Below are positions 7,423 through 14,389 of a stretch of DNA of 15,941 bases, in pieces. The DNA lies in the NCBI GenBank assembly GCA_028280915.1, contig JANQKX010000319.1, forward strand, positions 1-15,941, given 5' to 3'. How positions within the stretch are numbered: the first letter of the stretch is position 1; every line of letters begins with the position of its first letter. A program made the translations under genes and the position numbers. The DNA is from Kiloniellaceae bacterium. Its GTDB lineage: Bacteria; Pseudomonadota; Alphaproteobacteria; Kiloniellales; Kiloniellaceae. The notes beneath the pieces are model-generated. The model saw nothing but the letters and a program-made list of their open reading frames with translations. It searched no databases and was not told the DNA's origin.

Positions 7423-9171
7423 CTAGTTCAGCGCCCGCTGTTCAGTCGGATCACGGTCCGCCGGGGCCGGCTCGAAATCCGTCGGCAAGGCGGCCGGACC
7501 GCTCCGTTCTTGTTGCCCGGCGCGGTACACACTTCGGTCGGCGGGAAAGGTGATGCAAAGGGCGCTGCCATCCCCGCAATCCGGATCAAGGCTCAGTGTC
7601 CCGCCATGCAGTTCCACCAAATGACGGGTTAACGGCAGGCCCAGGCCCGCTTGCCGGTCCCGCCCCTTCCAAGCGCTATCCCCGGTTCCGAAAGGTTCCA
7701 TGGCGCTGGCGAACTCTGTTTCGGAGAGGTGGTTTGTCCCGCTTTTGACCGTGACGTTGAAACACCCCTCTTGAGTGGCGGTGAGGCGCACCACCACCTC
7801 GGCCTCGGCCTCGGTGAAACGGACGGCATCGGAGAGCAGGTTCAGCAAAATCTGGCGCAAAGAGCGGGGATCGGCGCGCAAATCCGGCAGGCCCGGTGCG
7901 ATATCCAAACGCAGCCTGACCGCGCGGGCTTGGGCCTTGTCGCGCACCGACCGCAAAACCGAATCGAAAACCACCGGGACCGCGACGGTTTCTTCCTGCA
8001 GTTCGAAGCGGCCGGCCTCGATCTGTGACAAGTCCAGAATATCGTTGATCAACTGCAGCAGGCGCGAGCCGCTTTCGTGAATATCGTCGGCGTATTGCCG
8101 GTAACGGCCGTTCCCCACTTCACCGAAGAGCTCGTCCTTGATGATCTCGGAAAACCCGATAATGGCGTTGAGGGGCGTGCGCAATTCGTGGGTCACGTTG
8201 GCAAAGAAATCCGTCTTGGCCCGGTGCGCCTGATCCGCTTCTTTCTGGGCGTCGTCCAGTTGCCGCTGGGAGGCATAGCCGCCCGTCGCGTCTTCGAAAA
8301 TCATCAAGGACCCGCCATCGGGCAGGGGGCGATGGCGCACCATGATGACCCGTCCATCGGACAGATAATCTTGAGCGACTTCCTCCCGCGCGGAGCCGGC
8401 CAGGGCCCGGCGTCCCTTGCGAAAATCCTCCTTGGCGCCGAACAGAACGGTCCCTTTGTCCAGGCAATCATCAATCAGGGAATCCAAAGTGATGCTGGAA
8501 GCGTCTTCCGGCTTGGGTAAATCGTACAGCTCGAACAAACGGTCATTGCTGGCGATGATGTTGCGGTCCTTGTCGAAGAGCGCCATACCCCGGGCACTGC
8601 CGTCCAGGACAGTTTTGAGCAGATCCTTGTACCGATCCAGCGCCTTGCTTAAACCATCATCGCTTAAACTATCATCGGTGTCCTTGGGTGCATTTGGCTC
8701 CGCGACGGGATTGGCGATCAGAAAGGCGCCGCTGCCCGGGATGCGGCGCATGCTGATATCGAAAGACTCTCCTTCCCGGCTCACGACCCGCTGCGTGGTT
8801 CCCCCTTCGCGCAGACGCGGCGTCCCGCGCATGCGAGGACCGAAAAGTTCCTTGGCCACCTCCGGGCCAAGAAGGGAAAACGGCCGGTTGCGCAGGGTCA
8901 GTGCTCCGTCGCTGTCAATCAGAGCCACACCGCAGGGCACGGACTCAAGGGCCTGACGGGCATCGTCGTTGCGGCGCTGTGTCCATCGCCTGAGCCGCCG
9001 TTCCTTGTGCCACAGTAAACAAAACGTGAGACAAGTCATGAAGAGAACGAGGAAGACGATCCCTCCCCAGAGAGTCACCGTTCCCAGCAGCCTGGCTTGG
9101 GCGAAAAAATCTGCACCCAAGGCCGGGATCGGATGGATGGCGGTGATGGATGCTACCAGCGTCGCGCTCAT
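7423..9171 (-). CDS. PAS-containing histidine-kinase-like protein with degenerate ATP site
   Basis: A 582-aa inner-membrane protein: one membrane helix (about 30-53), a PAS-like segment (70-155), a second PAS domain (about 180-295, GMALFDKDRNIIASNDR), HisKA (315-385) with phospho-acceptor His328 in FFANVTHELRTPLN, and an HATPase_c-like domain (about 435-545). The ATP site is damaged: the N box reads NLLSDAVRFT with Asp448 at the Mg-binding Asn position, and the G1 box, normally DTGxG, reads SGTNH (477-481). The G2 region AGLGLPL (508-514) is kept. It may therefore be an inactive or strongly altered kinase that still dimerises or accepts phosphate. An open frame extends to 9438, but only from a TTG without ribosome binding site; the ATG at 9171 lies downstream of a good promoter and directly before the membrane helix. 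No response regulator gene is adjacent. Confidence 0.88.
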   Translation of the reverse strand: MSATLVASITAIHPIPALGADFFAQARLLGTVTLWGGIVFLVLFMTCLTFCLLWHKERRLRRWTQRRNDDARQALESVPCGVALIDSDGALTLRNRPFSLLGPEVAKELFGPRMRGTPRLREGGTTQRVVSREGESFDISMRRIPGSGAFLIANPVAEPNAPKDTDDSLSDDGLSKALDRYKDLLKTVLDGSARGMALFDKDRNIIASNDRLFELYDLPKPEDASSITLDSLIDDCLDKGTVLFGAKEDFRKGRRALAGSAREEVAQDYLSDGRVIMVRHRPLPDGGSLMIFEDATGGYASQRQLDDAQKEADQAHRAKTDFFANVTHELRTPLNAIIGFSEIIKDELFGEVGNGRYRQYADDIHESGSRLLQLINDILDLSQIEAGRFELQEETVAVPVVFDSVLRSVRDKAQARAVRLRLDIAPGLPDLRADPRSLRQILLNLLSDAVRFTEAEAEVVVRLTATQEGCFNVTVKSGTNHLSETEFASAMEPFGTGDSAWKGRDRQAGLGLPLTRHLVELHGGTLSLDPDCGDGSALCITFPADRSVYRAGQQERSGPAALPTDFEPAPADRDPTEQRALN

Positions 9172-9292
9172 CCGCAATGGTGACCAAATTCCCCCTTGTG
9201 CCTTTCGAGAAGGCAACCACCTCGCCCAACCAGCAATTTCGCCTGATTTCACTTTTACCGCCGAGAAATAAAAGAGCCCCCTAATGGAAAAG

Positions 9293-9321
9293 CTTATAAG
9301 AAAAAATGAGGGCAAGCCCAA
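9293..9321 (-). promoter_or_regulatory. Candidate promoter of the histidine-kinase-like gene
   Basis: The minus strand shows TTGGGC (plus 9321-9316), a 17-base spacer and TATAAG (plus 9298-9293), giving a leader of about 115 bases to the ATG at 9171. It supports the shorter reading frame, because the longer one would start upstream of this promoter. Confidence 0.45.
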
Positions 9322-9405
9322 GCATTGAATATTCCCGGGTGGCCGCGGTTGCCTGAAAAAGCTTCCCTTTTGCTTGGCGACTGAACGATTGAAATGGAAA
9401 AATCG

Positions 9406-9442
9406 CTTATACCATAAGGGATTTTGCCCTTTTGGCAAAATC
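9406..9442. repeat. Two adjacent perfect hairpins in the divergent promoter region
   Basis: CTTAT-ACC-ATAAG (9406-9418) is followed after one base by a nine-base-pair stem, GATTTTGCC (9420-9428) and GGCAAAATC (9434-9442), with a five-base loop. No T-run follows on either strand. The position, between the divergent kinase-like gene and ppa, would suit protein binding or RNA folding. Confidence 0.55.
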
Positions 9443-9496
9443 GAAAGGAATTTCTTTCATGGTCGCGCCTTAGGCCCTGTTTTTGCGATTGCGCGC

Positions 9497-9525
9497 TTGA
9501 AAACTTGGCCAACTCGGCGTTTTAT
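9497..9525 (+). promoter_or_regulatory. Sigma-70-type promoter of ppa
   Basis: TTGAAA (9497-9502) and TTTTAT (9520-9525) are separated by exactly 17 bases. Transcription would start near 9532, leaving a leader of about 60 bases that contains a tandem repeat and the ribosome binding site. Confidence 0.6.
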
Positions 9526-9542
9526 GGCGCGAATCGACCTTC

Positions 9543-9572
9543 TTTTACCCATCTTGCTTTTACCCATCTCGC
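9543..9572 (+). repeat. 15-bp tandem repeat in the ppa leader
   Basis: TTTTACCCATCTTGC (9543-9557) is followed directly by TTTTACCCATCTCGC (9558-9572), identical at 14 of 15 positions. It lies between the candidate transcription start and the ribosome binding site of ppa. Confidence 0.8.
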
Positions 9573-9580
9573 AAATGATT

Positions 9581-9585
9581 GGAGG
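9581..9585 (+). promoter_or_regulatory. Ribosome binding site of ppa, fixes the GTG start
   Basis: GGAGG is followed by five bases and GTG at 9591, excluding the TTG at 9579 as start. Confidence 0.85.
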
Positions 9586-9590
9586 CAGCC

Positions 9591-10130
9591 GTGGAGATCA
9601 ACAAAATCCCAGTGGGCTTTAACCCGCCTTGGGACGTGAACGTGGTGATCGAGGTGCCGCTGGGCGGCGAGCCGGTCAAATATGAGCTGGACAAGGAATC
9701 GGGCGCCATTTTCGTCGACCGCTTTTTGCACACGGCCATGCACTATCCCATGAACTATGGCTTCATTCCCCACACCCTGGCCGAGGATGGGGACGCCACC
9801 GACGTGATGGTGGCGGCCCGGAATCCCCTGATGCCCGGGTCGGTCATCCGGGTGCGCCCCATCGGCGCCCTGATCATGGAAGACGAAGCCGGCCCGGACG
9901 ATAAAATCATCGCCGTGCCGGTGGACAAGCTCCATCCCTATTATCGCGACGTGACATCCTACCGGGGGCTGCCGGCCATTTTGCTGGAGCAGATCAGCCA
10001 CTTCTTCGGCCACTATAAGGATCTGGAGCCCAACAAATGGGTCAAGATCATCCGCTGGGCCGAATCCGACGAGGCCTGCCGCATGATCGAAAAGGCGATG
10101 CAAAGGGAAAAGGATCAAAAAGAAGGCTGA
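9591..10130 (+). CDS. ppa: Inorganic pyrophosphatase, family I
   Basis: A 179-aa soluble family I pyrophosphatase that hydrolyses PPi to phosphate, pulling polymerisation and activation reactions forward. All active-site residues of the E. coli enzyme are present with an offset of one: Glu21, Lys30, Glu32, Arg44, Tyr52, Tyr56, the metal motif Asp66/Asp68/Asp71 in EDGDATD, Asp98, Asp103, Lys105, Tyr142 and Lys143. The start is the GTG at 9591: GGAGG at 9581-9585 lies five bases upstream and translation then begins with the usual MEINKIP. An upstream in-frame TTG at 9579 would overlap the ribosome binding site and is rejected. It has its own promoter and converges on cobU with a 12-base gap. 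Confidence 0.98.
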   Translation: MEINKIPVGFNPPWDVNVVIEVPLGGEPVKYELDKESGAIFVDRFLHTAMHYPMNYGFIPHTLAEDGDATDVMVAARNPLMPGSVIRVRPIGALIMEDEAGPDDKIIAVPVDKLHPYYRDVTSYRGLPAILLEQISHFFGHYKDLEPNKWVKIIRWAESDEACRMIEKAMQREKDQKEG

Positions 10131-10142
10131 CCGCGACGGCTT

Positions 10143-10703
10143 TTAAGGGAGAGCCTTTGCCTCTCCCTTCAGCACCAGGGGCAGGCCCGCCGCCACGAAG
10201 ATTACCGAGTGGGCCACCGCCGCCGTCGCTTGATTGAGCCGGCCCGCGTGATCGCGAAAGCGCCGGGCCAGGGCGTTTTCCGGCACGATCCCCAAGCCCA
10301 CCTCGTTGCTGACCAGGATGACCGGGACCCGCAAATCCGGCAGGCAGGCCGTTAGGGCCTGGATCTCCGTGCCGATGGCGCGCTCGGCCAGCATGATGTT
10401 GGTGAGCCAAAGGGTCAGGCAGTCCACCAGAATGACGCCGGGCCGCTCCGGCCCGCCATCGGAAAGCCTTTGAAGACAGGCCACAAGATCCCGGGGCGCC
10501 TCGTGGGTGTGCCAGCGGTTCCCCCGCCGGGCTTGGTGCTGGGCGATGCGTTCGGTCATTTCTTCATCCCAGGCCTCGGCCGTAGCCACATAGACACAGG
10601 GTCCGGGCTGGCTTTCCGCCAAGCGCTCGGCCAAGGCCGACTTGCCCGACCGGGCGCCGCCCAGGATCAGGGTGATGGGCGCTAAAGGGACGTGGGGAGA
10701 CAT
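10143..10703 (-). CDS. cobU: Adenosylcobinamide kinase / adenosylcobinamide-phosphate guanylyltransferase
   Basis: A 186-aa bifunctional CobU/CobP enzyme that phosphorylates adenosylcobinamide and then attaches GMP, giving adenosyl-GDP-cobinamide in the nucleotide-loop assembly of cobalamin. The P-loop GGARSGKS is at 15-22. DEEMTERIAQHQ (46-57) holds His56, the likely guanylylated histidine of the family, and the conserved block NEVGLGIVPEN (133-143) followed by RRFRDHAGRLNQ (147-158) is intact. Length fits the family (about 170-190). The ATG at 10703 was chosen because only three short residues precede the first strand; an in-frame start at 10778 would add 25 unrelated residues. It stands alone: no other cob gene and no cobalamin-riboswitch motif was found nearby. 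The large lipoprotein gene lies 120 bp upstream on the same strand. Confidence 0.96.
   Translation of the reverse strand: MSPHVPLAPITLILGGARSGKSALAERLAESQPGPCVYVATAEAWDEEMTERIAQHQARRGNRWHTHEAPRDLVACLQRLSDGGPERPGVILVDCLTLWLTNIMLAERAIGTEIQALTACLPDLRVPVILVSNEVGLGIVPENALARRFRDHAGRLNQATAAVAHSVIFVAAGLPLVLKGEAKALP
10145..10169. terminator. Hairpin at the ppa/cobU convergent junction
   Basis: AAGGGAGAG (10145-10153) and CTCTCCCTT (10161-10169) form a perfect nine-base-pair stem with a seven-base loop. It starts 15 bases after the ppa stop and overlaps the last codons and stop of cobU. There is no T-run after it on either strand, so termination is an inference from position. Confidence 0.45.
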
Positions 10704-10823
10704 GACGCGGCCTAGGACGATTGAACTCGGCCCATCATGAGGATCAGACCGGATTTGTCCATCCCCAGCCGGCATCAAGACGGCAGCGCCGTGTCAAGTC
10801 TCGCCTTAATTGCCGGCCGCGCC

Positions 10824-13445
10824 TTAGTTGAACGCTTGAACCATGGATTTTTGATCGGCGCTCATCAGGGTCTCGGTTTCGTTCAGCAGGGCCGCCGATA
10901 GGGGGTACCCGGCCTCGTCGGAGCGTTTCAGCCACTGGTAAGCCTGCACCAGGTCCTTGGGCACGCCGTGCCCATCCAGATAGAGGCCGCCGATGTAAAA
11001 CTGAGCCCGCCGCACGCCGCTTTCCGCCAGAGGCAGCCAGGCCTTGTAGGCGGCTTCGTATTCTCCGGTCCGGTAAGAATCCAGTCCCGCTTGCAGCTGA
11101 TCGGCGATGACCGTGCCCGCCCCGACGGATGGGCTCGACTTTTGCGCTGCGGCGGTATGGTCGGCGGTCACGGTTGCCTCGGGAGCCGCCGCTTCGGAAG
11201 TCGCCGGTTGGGCTGCCGCGGCCTGGGCCGCCGCCCAGCTCGCTTGGTCTTCCTGGGGCGTTTCCAACTCGGATTGGACCTTCGCGATCTGCTCCTGCAC
11301 CGTCATGGAGGGCTCGGCCTCTTGCGCGACGGGTTCCTGGGCCACGATCTGCTCTTGGGCCATCTGCTCTTGGACCATCTGTTTTGGGCCAATGACCTTT
11401 TCTTGGGCCACAACTTGTTCTCGGGTGGCGGCGATGCCCTCCTCGGCGGACCGATTCGTGGTGGTGCTGGCCATCGCGGTGGTCTCAACCTGCTCCAATT
11501 CAACAGTTTCCCGGGCCAGGGCCTCTTGCACCATCATCTGGCTTTCCAACTGCACGAGCAAATGATCGGCGAGCTTGTAGCCGTTGCCCTGGGATTTGGT
11601 CAGCCAGTGGTGGGCCAGGTCGAAGTCCTTATCCGCTCCGTGGCCGTCCATGTGGAGCCCGCCCAGGTAAAACTGGGCCCGGCCGTTGCCTTCGTGGGCC
11701 AAGGGCTGCCAGATCTCGTAAGCCCGGGCATAGTCTCCGTCGCGATAGGCCTTCAGGCCCAGCGCCAATTGGTCGCTCACCGATTTGGCGGCCGGTGCCG
11801 GCTCGGCGCCGGCAAGCTGTTGCGCCGGCGGCGCGGCCGGTTCCATGGCCTGCGTCTCCGTTTCAGCGGCCACCTGGCTTGTCGTCGTAGGCGCGCTGTG
11901 CGCCGTGGTGCTTTCTTTGGCCATGGCAGCGGTCTCTTCGACCGTGGTGCTGGGCGCCGTGATCTCTTGGGTTACTTGAACCTCTTGGCTGATTTGAACC
12001 TGCGTTTCGGGCGCCGGTTCGGCAGCGGCGATCGCCGTATCTTCAATCGGGTCGGCGCCGGGCTGGTCCGCCTGGGGATTTCCCATGCTGGCAAGCAAAT
12101 CCACGGCCCGGAAGTAGCCGGCATCGGCCGATTGGTTCAGCCAATAGACCCCCTGCCCTTCATCCTTGGCAACACCGTGCCCATCCAGATAGAGGCCGCC
12201 CACGTAAAACTGCGCCCGTTGGTTGCCCTGCTCCGCCAAAGGCTTCCAGGCGGCATAGGCGCCGGCGAAATCACCGGCGCGATAGGCGGCCAAGCCCCGG
12301 CTGATCTGTGCCTTTTGCTCGGCGGCCGAAACTGGTGTCAAAGTGGCCTGAGTGGTCGGTGTTTGGGCAGGCTCTTCAATCTGGGCCGGCTCATTCTGCG
12401 TTTCGACGACCGTTTCGTGATCCTGGGCCTTTGCCATGAGAACAGGCTCCGGCATTTCCGGCATTTCGGTTTTGGACACCGATACAGGCTCGATCGCAGA
12501 TACAGGCTCGATCGCGGTGGTTTCCGCAGCTGGCTGGGCCGTGTTGCTTTCCTCAATCAAGGAAGGCGCGGTCGCGATCTCCGGTTTGGATTTCGGCACG
12601 GGCGCCGCTGCGACCTCGGCGGCTAGGATCTCGCCATTCCAGTCCGAGGACGTTTGGCTGGCCGCGACCACATCGCCATCGCTTTGGTGGGAGATTTCAC
12701 TGCTTTGGCCGGCAGCCCCGCCCGCGGTCGCCACATCGCTATCGGCCGGCAGGCTCTCAATCGCCAAGGCCAGGTTGTTGTGGCTCACATCCCGGGCATT
12801 GGGATCGGCGATCACCTCGTTCAAGACCTCGATCGCCGCTTCCCGCTGGCCGCTGAGCGCCAGGGAGAGACCCAGGTTGTTCTTGTAGGAGATGTTTTCG
12901 GAATCCAGCGCCAGCGCCGCGCGATAATGATCCTGGGCGCTCAGGTGGTCCCCTTGCTGGTCCAGCAGGATGGCCACGGCATTGTGGCTGCGCGGGTCTT
13001 GCGGATCGTGCAGCAGCGCCTTGTTGAAGGAGGCCATGGCCGCCTTGTCGTTATCCAACTCCATATAGGTCTTGCCCAGGCGATAGTGCACCTCAGAATC
13101 GTTGGGATGACTGGCGAGCAAGATCTTGTAAGCCTCGGCGGCGGCTTCGGGCTTGTCGGCGCGGATGAAGGTATCGGCCAGCAGCATCAAGGGCAGCGGA
13201 TTGGTCGGGTCCAGTTCGTGAGCCCGCGAACACATCCCCTGGGCCAGGACCAGTTCGCCTTTCTCGGAGAATTTTTCACAGTAGGCCGACAGCCGGTCGA
13301 CCCGGCTCCGGGTCTCGTCATCCGTCTCGTCGCCGTGCACGTTCATGGATTGATTGGTCGGCGCCGAAGTCGAACACCCCGTCGCCGTCAACAAAGCGAT
13401 CAAAACCGCGGTCCGATTGCTGAAAAATCCAGAGTAGTTCTTCAT
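10824..13445 (-). CDS. Lipoprotein with N-terminal TPRs and three Sel1-like modules
   Basis: An 873-aa secreted scaffold protein. The N terminus MKNYSGFFSNRTAVLIALL then ATGC forms a signal peptide with a lipobox-like site at Cys24, so the mature protein is probably lipid-anchored. Residues about 50-220 are four to five TPR units resembling TadD-type pilus-assembly lipoproteins. Three Sel1-like modules follow (about 380-453, 557-637 and 783-860), each beginning with a GL-x2-YR-x-G-x-(F/Y) helix and containing AQFY(V/L/I)GGL and DGHG. The linkers are rich in Ala, Glu, Gln, Thr and Pro; the third contains a QEQ-type heptad-like stretch (about 680-725). TPR/Sel1 proteins mediate protein-protein contacts; the partner is unknown and no tad or secretion gene is adjacent. 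The ATG at 13445 is preferred to a GTG at 13478 because it gives a clean signal peptide. Confidence 0.88.
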   Translation of the reverse strand: MKNYSGFFSNRTAVLIALLTATGCSTSAPTNQSMNVHGDETDDETRSRVDRLSAYCEKFSEKGELVLAQGMCSRAHELDPTNPLPLMLLADTFIRADKPEAAAEAYKILLASHPNDSEVHYRLGKTYMELDNDKAAMASFNKALLHDPQDPRSHNAVAILLDQQGDHLSAQDHYRAALALDSENISYKNNLGLSLALSGQREAAIEVLNEVIADPNARDVSHNNLALAIESLPADSDVATAGGAAGQSSEISHQSDGDVVAASQTSSDWNGEILAAEVAAAPVPKSKPEIATAPSLIEESNTAQPAAETTAIEPVSAIEPVSVSKTEMPEMPEPVLMAKAQDHETVVETQNEPAQIEEPAQTPTTQATLTPVSAAEQKAQISRGLAAYRAGDFAGAYAAWKPLAEQGNQRAQFYVGGLYLDGHGVAKDEGQGVYWLNQSADAGYFRAVDLLASMGNPQADQPGADPIEDTAIAAAEPAPETQVQISQEVQVTQEITAPSTTVEETAAMAKESTTAHSAPTTTSQVAAETETQAMEPAAPPAQQLAGAEPAPAAKSVSDQLALGLKAYRDGDYARAYEIWQPLAHEGNGRAQFYLGGLHMDGHGADKDFDLAHHWLTKSQGNGYKLADHLLVQLESQMMVQEALARETVELEQVETTAMASTTTNRSAEEGIAATREQVVAQEKVIGPKQMVQEQMAQEQIVAQEPVAQEAEPSMTVQEQIAKVQSELETPQEDQASWAAAQAAAAQPATSEAAAPEATVTADHTAAAQKSSPSVGAGTVIADQLQAGLDSYRTGEYEAAYKAWLPLAESGVRRAQFYIGGLYLDGHGVPKDLVQAYQWLKRSDEAGYPLSAALLNETETLMSADQKSMVQAFN
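10868..11100 (-). repeat. Sel1-like module 3 (C-terminal copy)
   Basis: Third copy of the 70- to 80-residue module in the lipoprotein. It shares a block of 26 identical bases (10966-10991) with copy 1 at 12175-12200, encoding LYLDGHG and neighbours. Confidence 0.8.
11535..11778 (-). repeat. Sel1-like module 2 (middle copy)
   Basis: Middle copy, more diverged: LHMDGHGADKD replaces LYLDGHGVxKD, and the corresponding DNA has several differences from copies 1 and 3. Confidence 0.8.
12092..12310 (-). repeat. Sel1-like module 1 (first copy)
   Basis: First copy after the TPR part, starting GLAAYRAGDF and containing AQFYVGGLYLDGHG. Its DNA is closest to module 3. Confidence 0.8.
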
Positions 13446-13847
13446 TTTTTCAAACCCGTCATAAGTCCCGATACTCACAAACAGTGTACGAGCCGGCTCG
13501 CACGCGCGCCTCTCGCCCCGATTTCATGGCTATTTTAGAAAATGCCGCTTAACATACCTTTAAGAATAAAAAATTGGATTTGCCCAAATTTTGTCTTAAT
13601 ACTTATTTTGTACTCGATTTTTGACTTATCCTCTAAATATTCCCAATTTCTTTTCTTCTTGTTAACAGAAGCTAATTTTTTAATAACTTGCCCCGTCCGG
13701 CATGGGGTCCTGCACGGGGGCCCGTATGGGATTTGCCACATCGATACGGCACAGCGTCACGCTATGGCGAGTCCAACAACCATCCGCGACAGGACCGCCG
13801 AAAGCTTCGACAAAAAATGAAATTCTTAAGAAAGCGGTGTTTCCGGC

Positions 13848-13886
13848 GGGCCCGGCTTTTGACCGGGCTCGATCCTGTCGAGGCCC
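13848..13886 (+). repeat. Two mutually exclusive hairpins
   Basis: Hairpin A pairs 13848-13855 with 13863-13870 (GCCCGG / CCGGGC core). Hairpin B pairs 13865-13872 with 13878-13886 (CTCGA / TCGAG core plus GGG / CCC with one bulged base). They share 13865-13870, so only one can form at a time. Confidence 0.5.
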
Positions 13887-14040
13887 AACAAACCAAAACT
13901 GAATCAGGATTGAAACGGTTGTTGATAGTTGCGGCGCTTGACTCAAGTCTTTGAATTTCCTGTTTTATATTCATTTTTTAATATTCGGAATTTAAATCAA
14001 ATTATCTATTTGTTTAAGTTAAATTATCCAAGTATTTTTA

Positions 14041-14069
14041 CTTTAATCAATTAACATTGCGGTTATAAT
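14041..14069 (+). promoter_or_regulatory. Candidate promoter with perfect -10
   Basis: TATAAT at 14064-14069 matches the sigma-70 -10 consensus exactly. Upstream at about 17 bases lies only CTTTAA / TTTAAT, a weak -35. In AT-rich DNA a chance match is possible. It could drive the 55-aa ORF at 14222 or the structured region after it. Confidence 0.35.
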
Positions 14070-14221
14070 TATTTCCAAAAGGTGTGCCCTTTAATAATTT
14101 TTTAAAACCTTTGGCGTCATATTTGCGCCATGAATTTTCCACATTTCAACACCTGACGTTTCGCGAAAAACCAATAAGGTTTCGGGCAAATTCGCGGAGC
14201 GCCACTAGCGACGGGCAAGCT

Positions 14222-14389
14222 ATGATCTCCTTTGCACAAAAAGAAAAAAGCGCTATCTCCTCTTGGAAAGAATCACTCGTGGAAACCTTTGGTCGGGAAC
14301 TCCACGCCCTGCGCATGGCGCAAGAAGAACGGGCATTCTTTGCGACCAACCACGGCCGGGTGTATACGGCCCCCGCCTCTGTCGAATGA
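14222..14389 (+). CDS. Possible 55-aa protein, unknown
   Basis: I do not recognise this ORF. It starts MISFAQKEKSAISSW, continues with an amphipathic helix-like middle (residues 15-40, alternating Glu/Arg/Leu, containing LVETFGRELHALRMAQEE) and ends TAPASVE. It is a small soluble protein with no signal peptide or membrane segment. G/C use at third codon positions rises in the second half towards that of neighbouring genes. No Shine-Dalgarno is evident and the same frame is open further upstream (to 14084), where the DNA is AT-rich and unlikely to code. It may be a real small gene or a chance ORF. Confidence 0.4.
   Translation: MISFAQKEKSAISSWKESLVETFGRELHALRMAQEERAFFATNHGRVYTAPASVE

Larger units (their letters stand above)
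13446..14221. other. Long gene-poor region with AT-rich islands
   Basis: No confident gene in about 780 bases. Two strongly AT-rich islands (about 13540-13690 and 13945-14130) flank a GC-rich core (13690-13940) that holds a set of overlapping hairpins. A 12-bp palindrome, CGAGCCGGCTCG, lies at 13489-13500 just upstream of the lipoprotein gene and could be an operator. A perfect TATAAT at 14064-14069 points right. Small open frames here have no recognisable family. Confidence 0.6.

Noticed and set aside
9172..9438. N-terminal extension of 89 residues for the histidine-kinase-like protein
   Set aside because: It begins with a TTG without ribosome binding site and would start upstream of a good promoter; the ATG at 9171 sits directly before the membrane helix.
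10704..10823. Cobalamin riboswitch before cobU
   Set aside because: None of the conserved B12-box elements is visible, only an isolated TTGACA without a matching -10.
10968..12626. Plus-strand open frame of 552 codons
   Set aside because: It is the antisense of the TPR/Sel1 lipoprotein; its Gly/Leu/Arg-rich repeats only mirror the DNA repeats of the real gene.
13907..13916. GGATTGAAAC, the 3' end typical of several CRISPR repeats
   Set aside because: Only one copy exists in the region, with no regularly spaced second repeat and no cas gene in the window.
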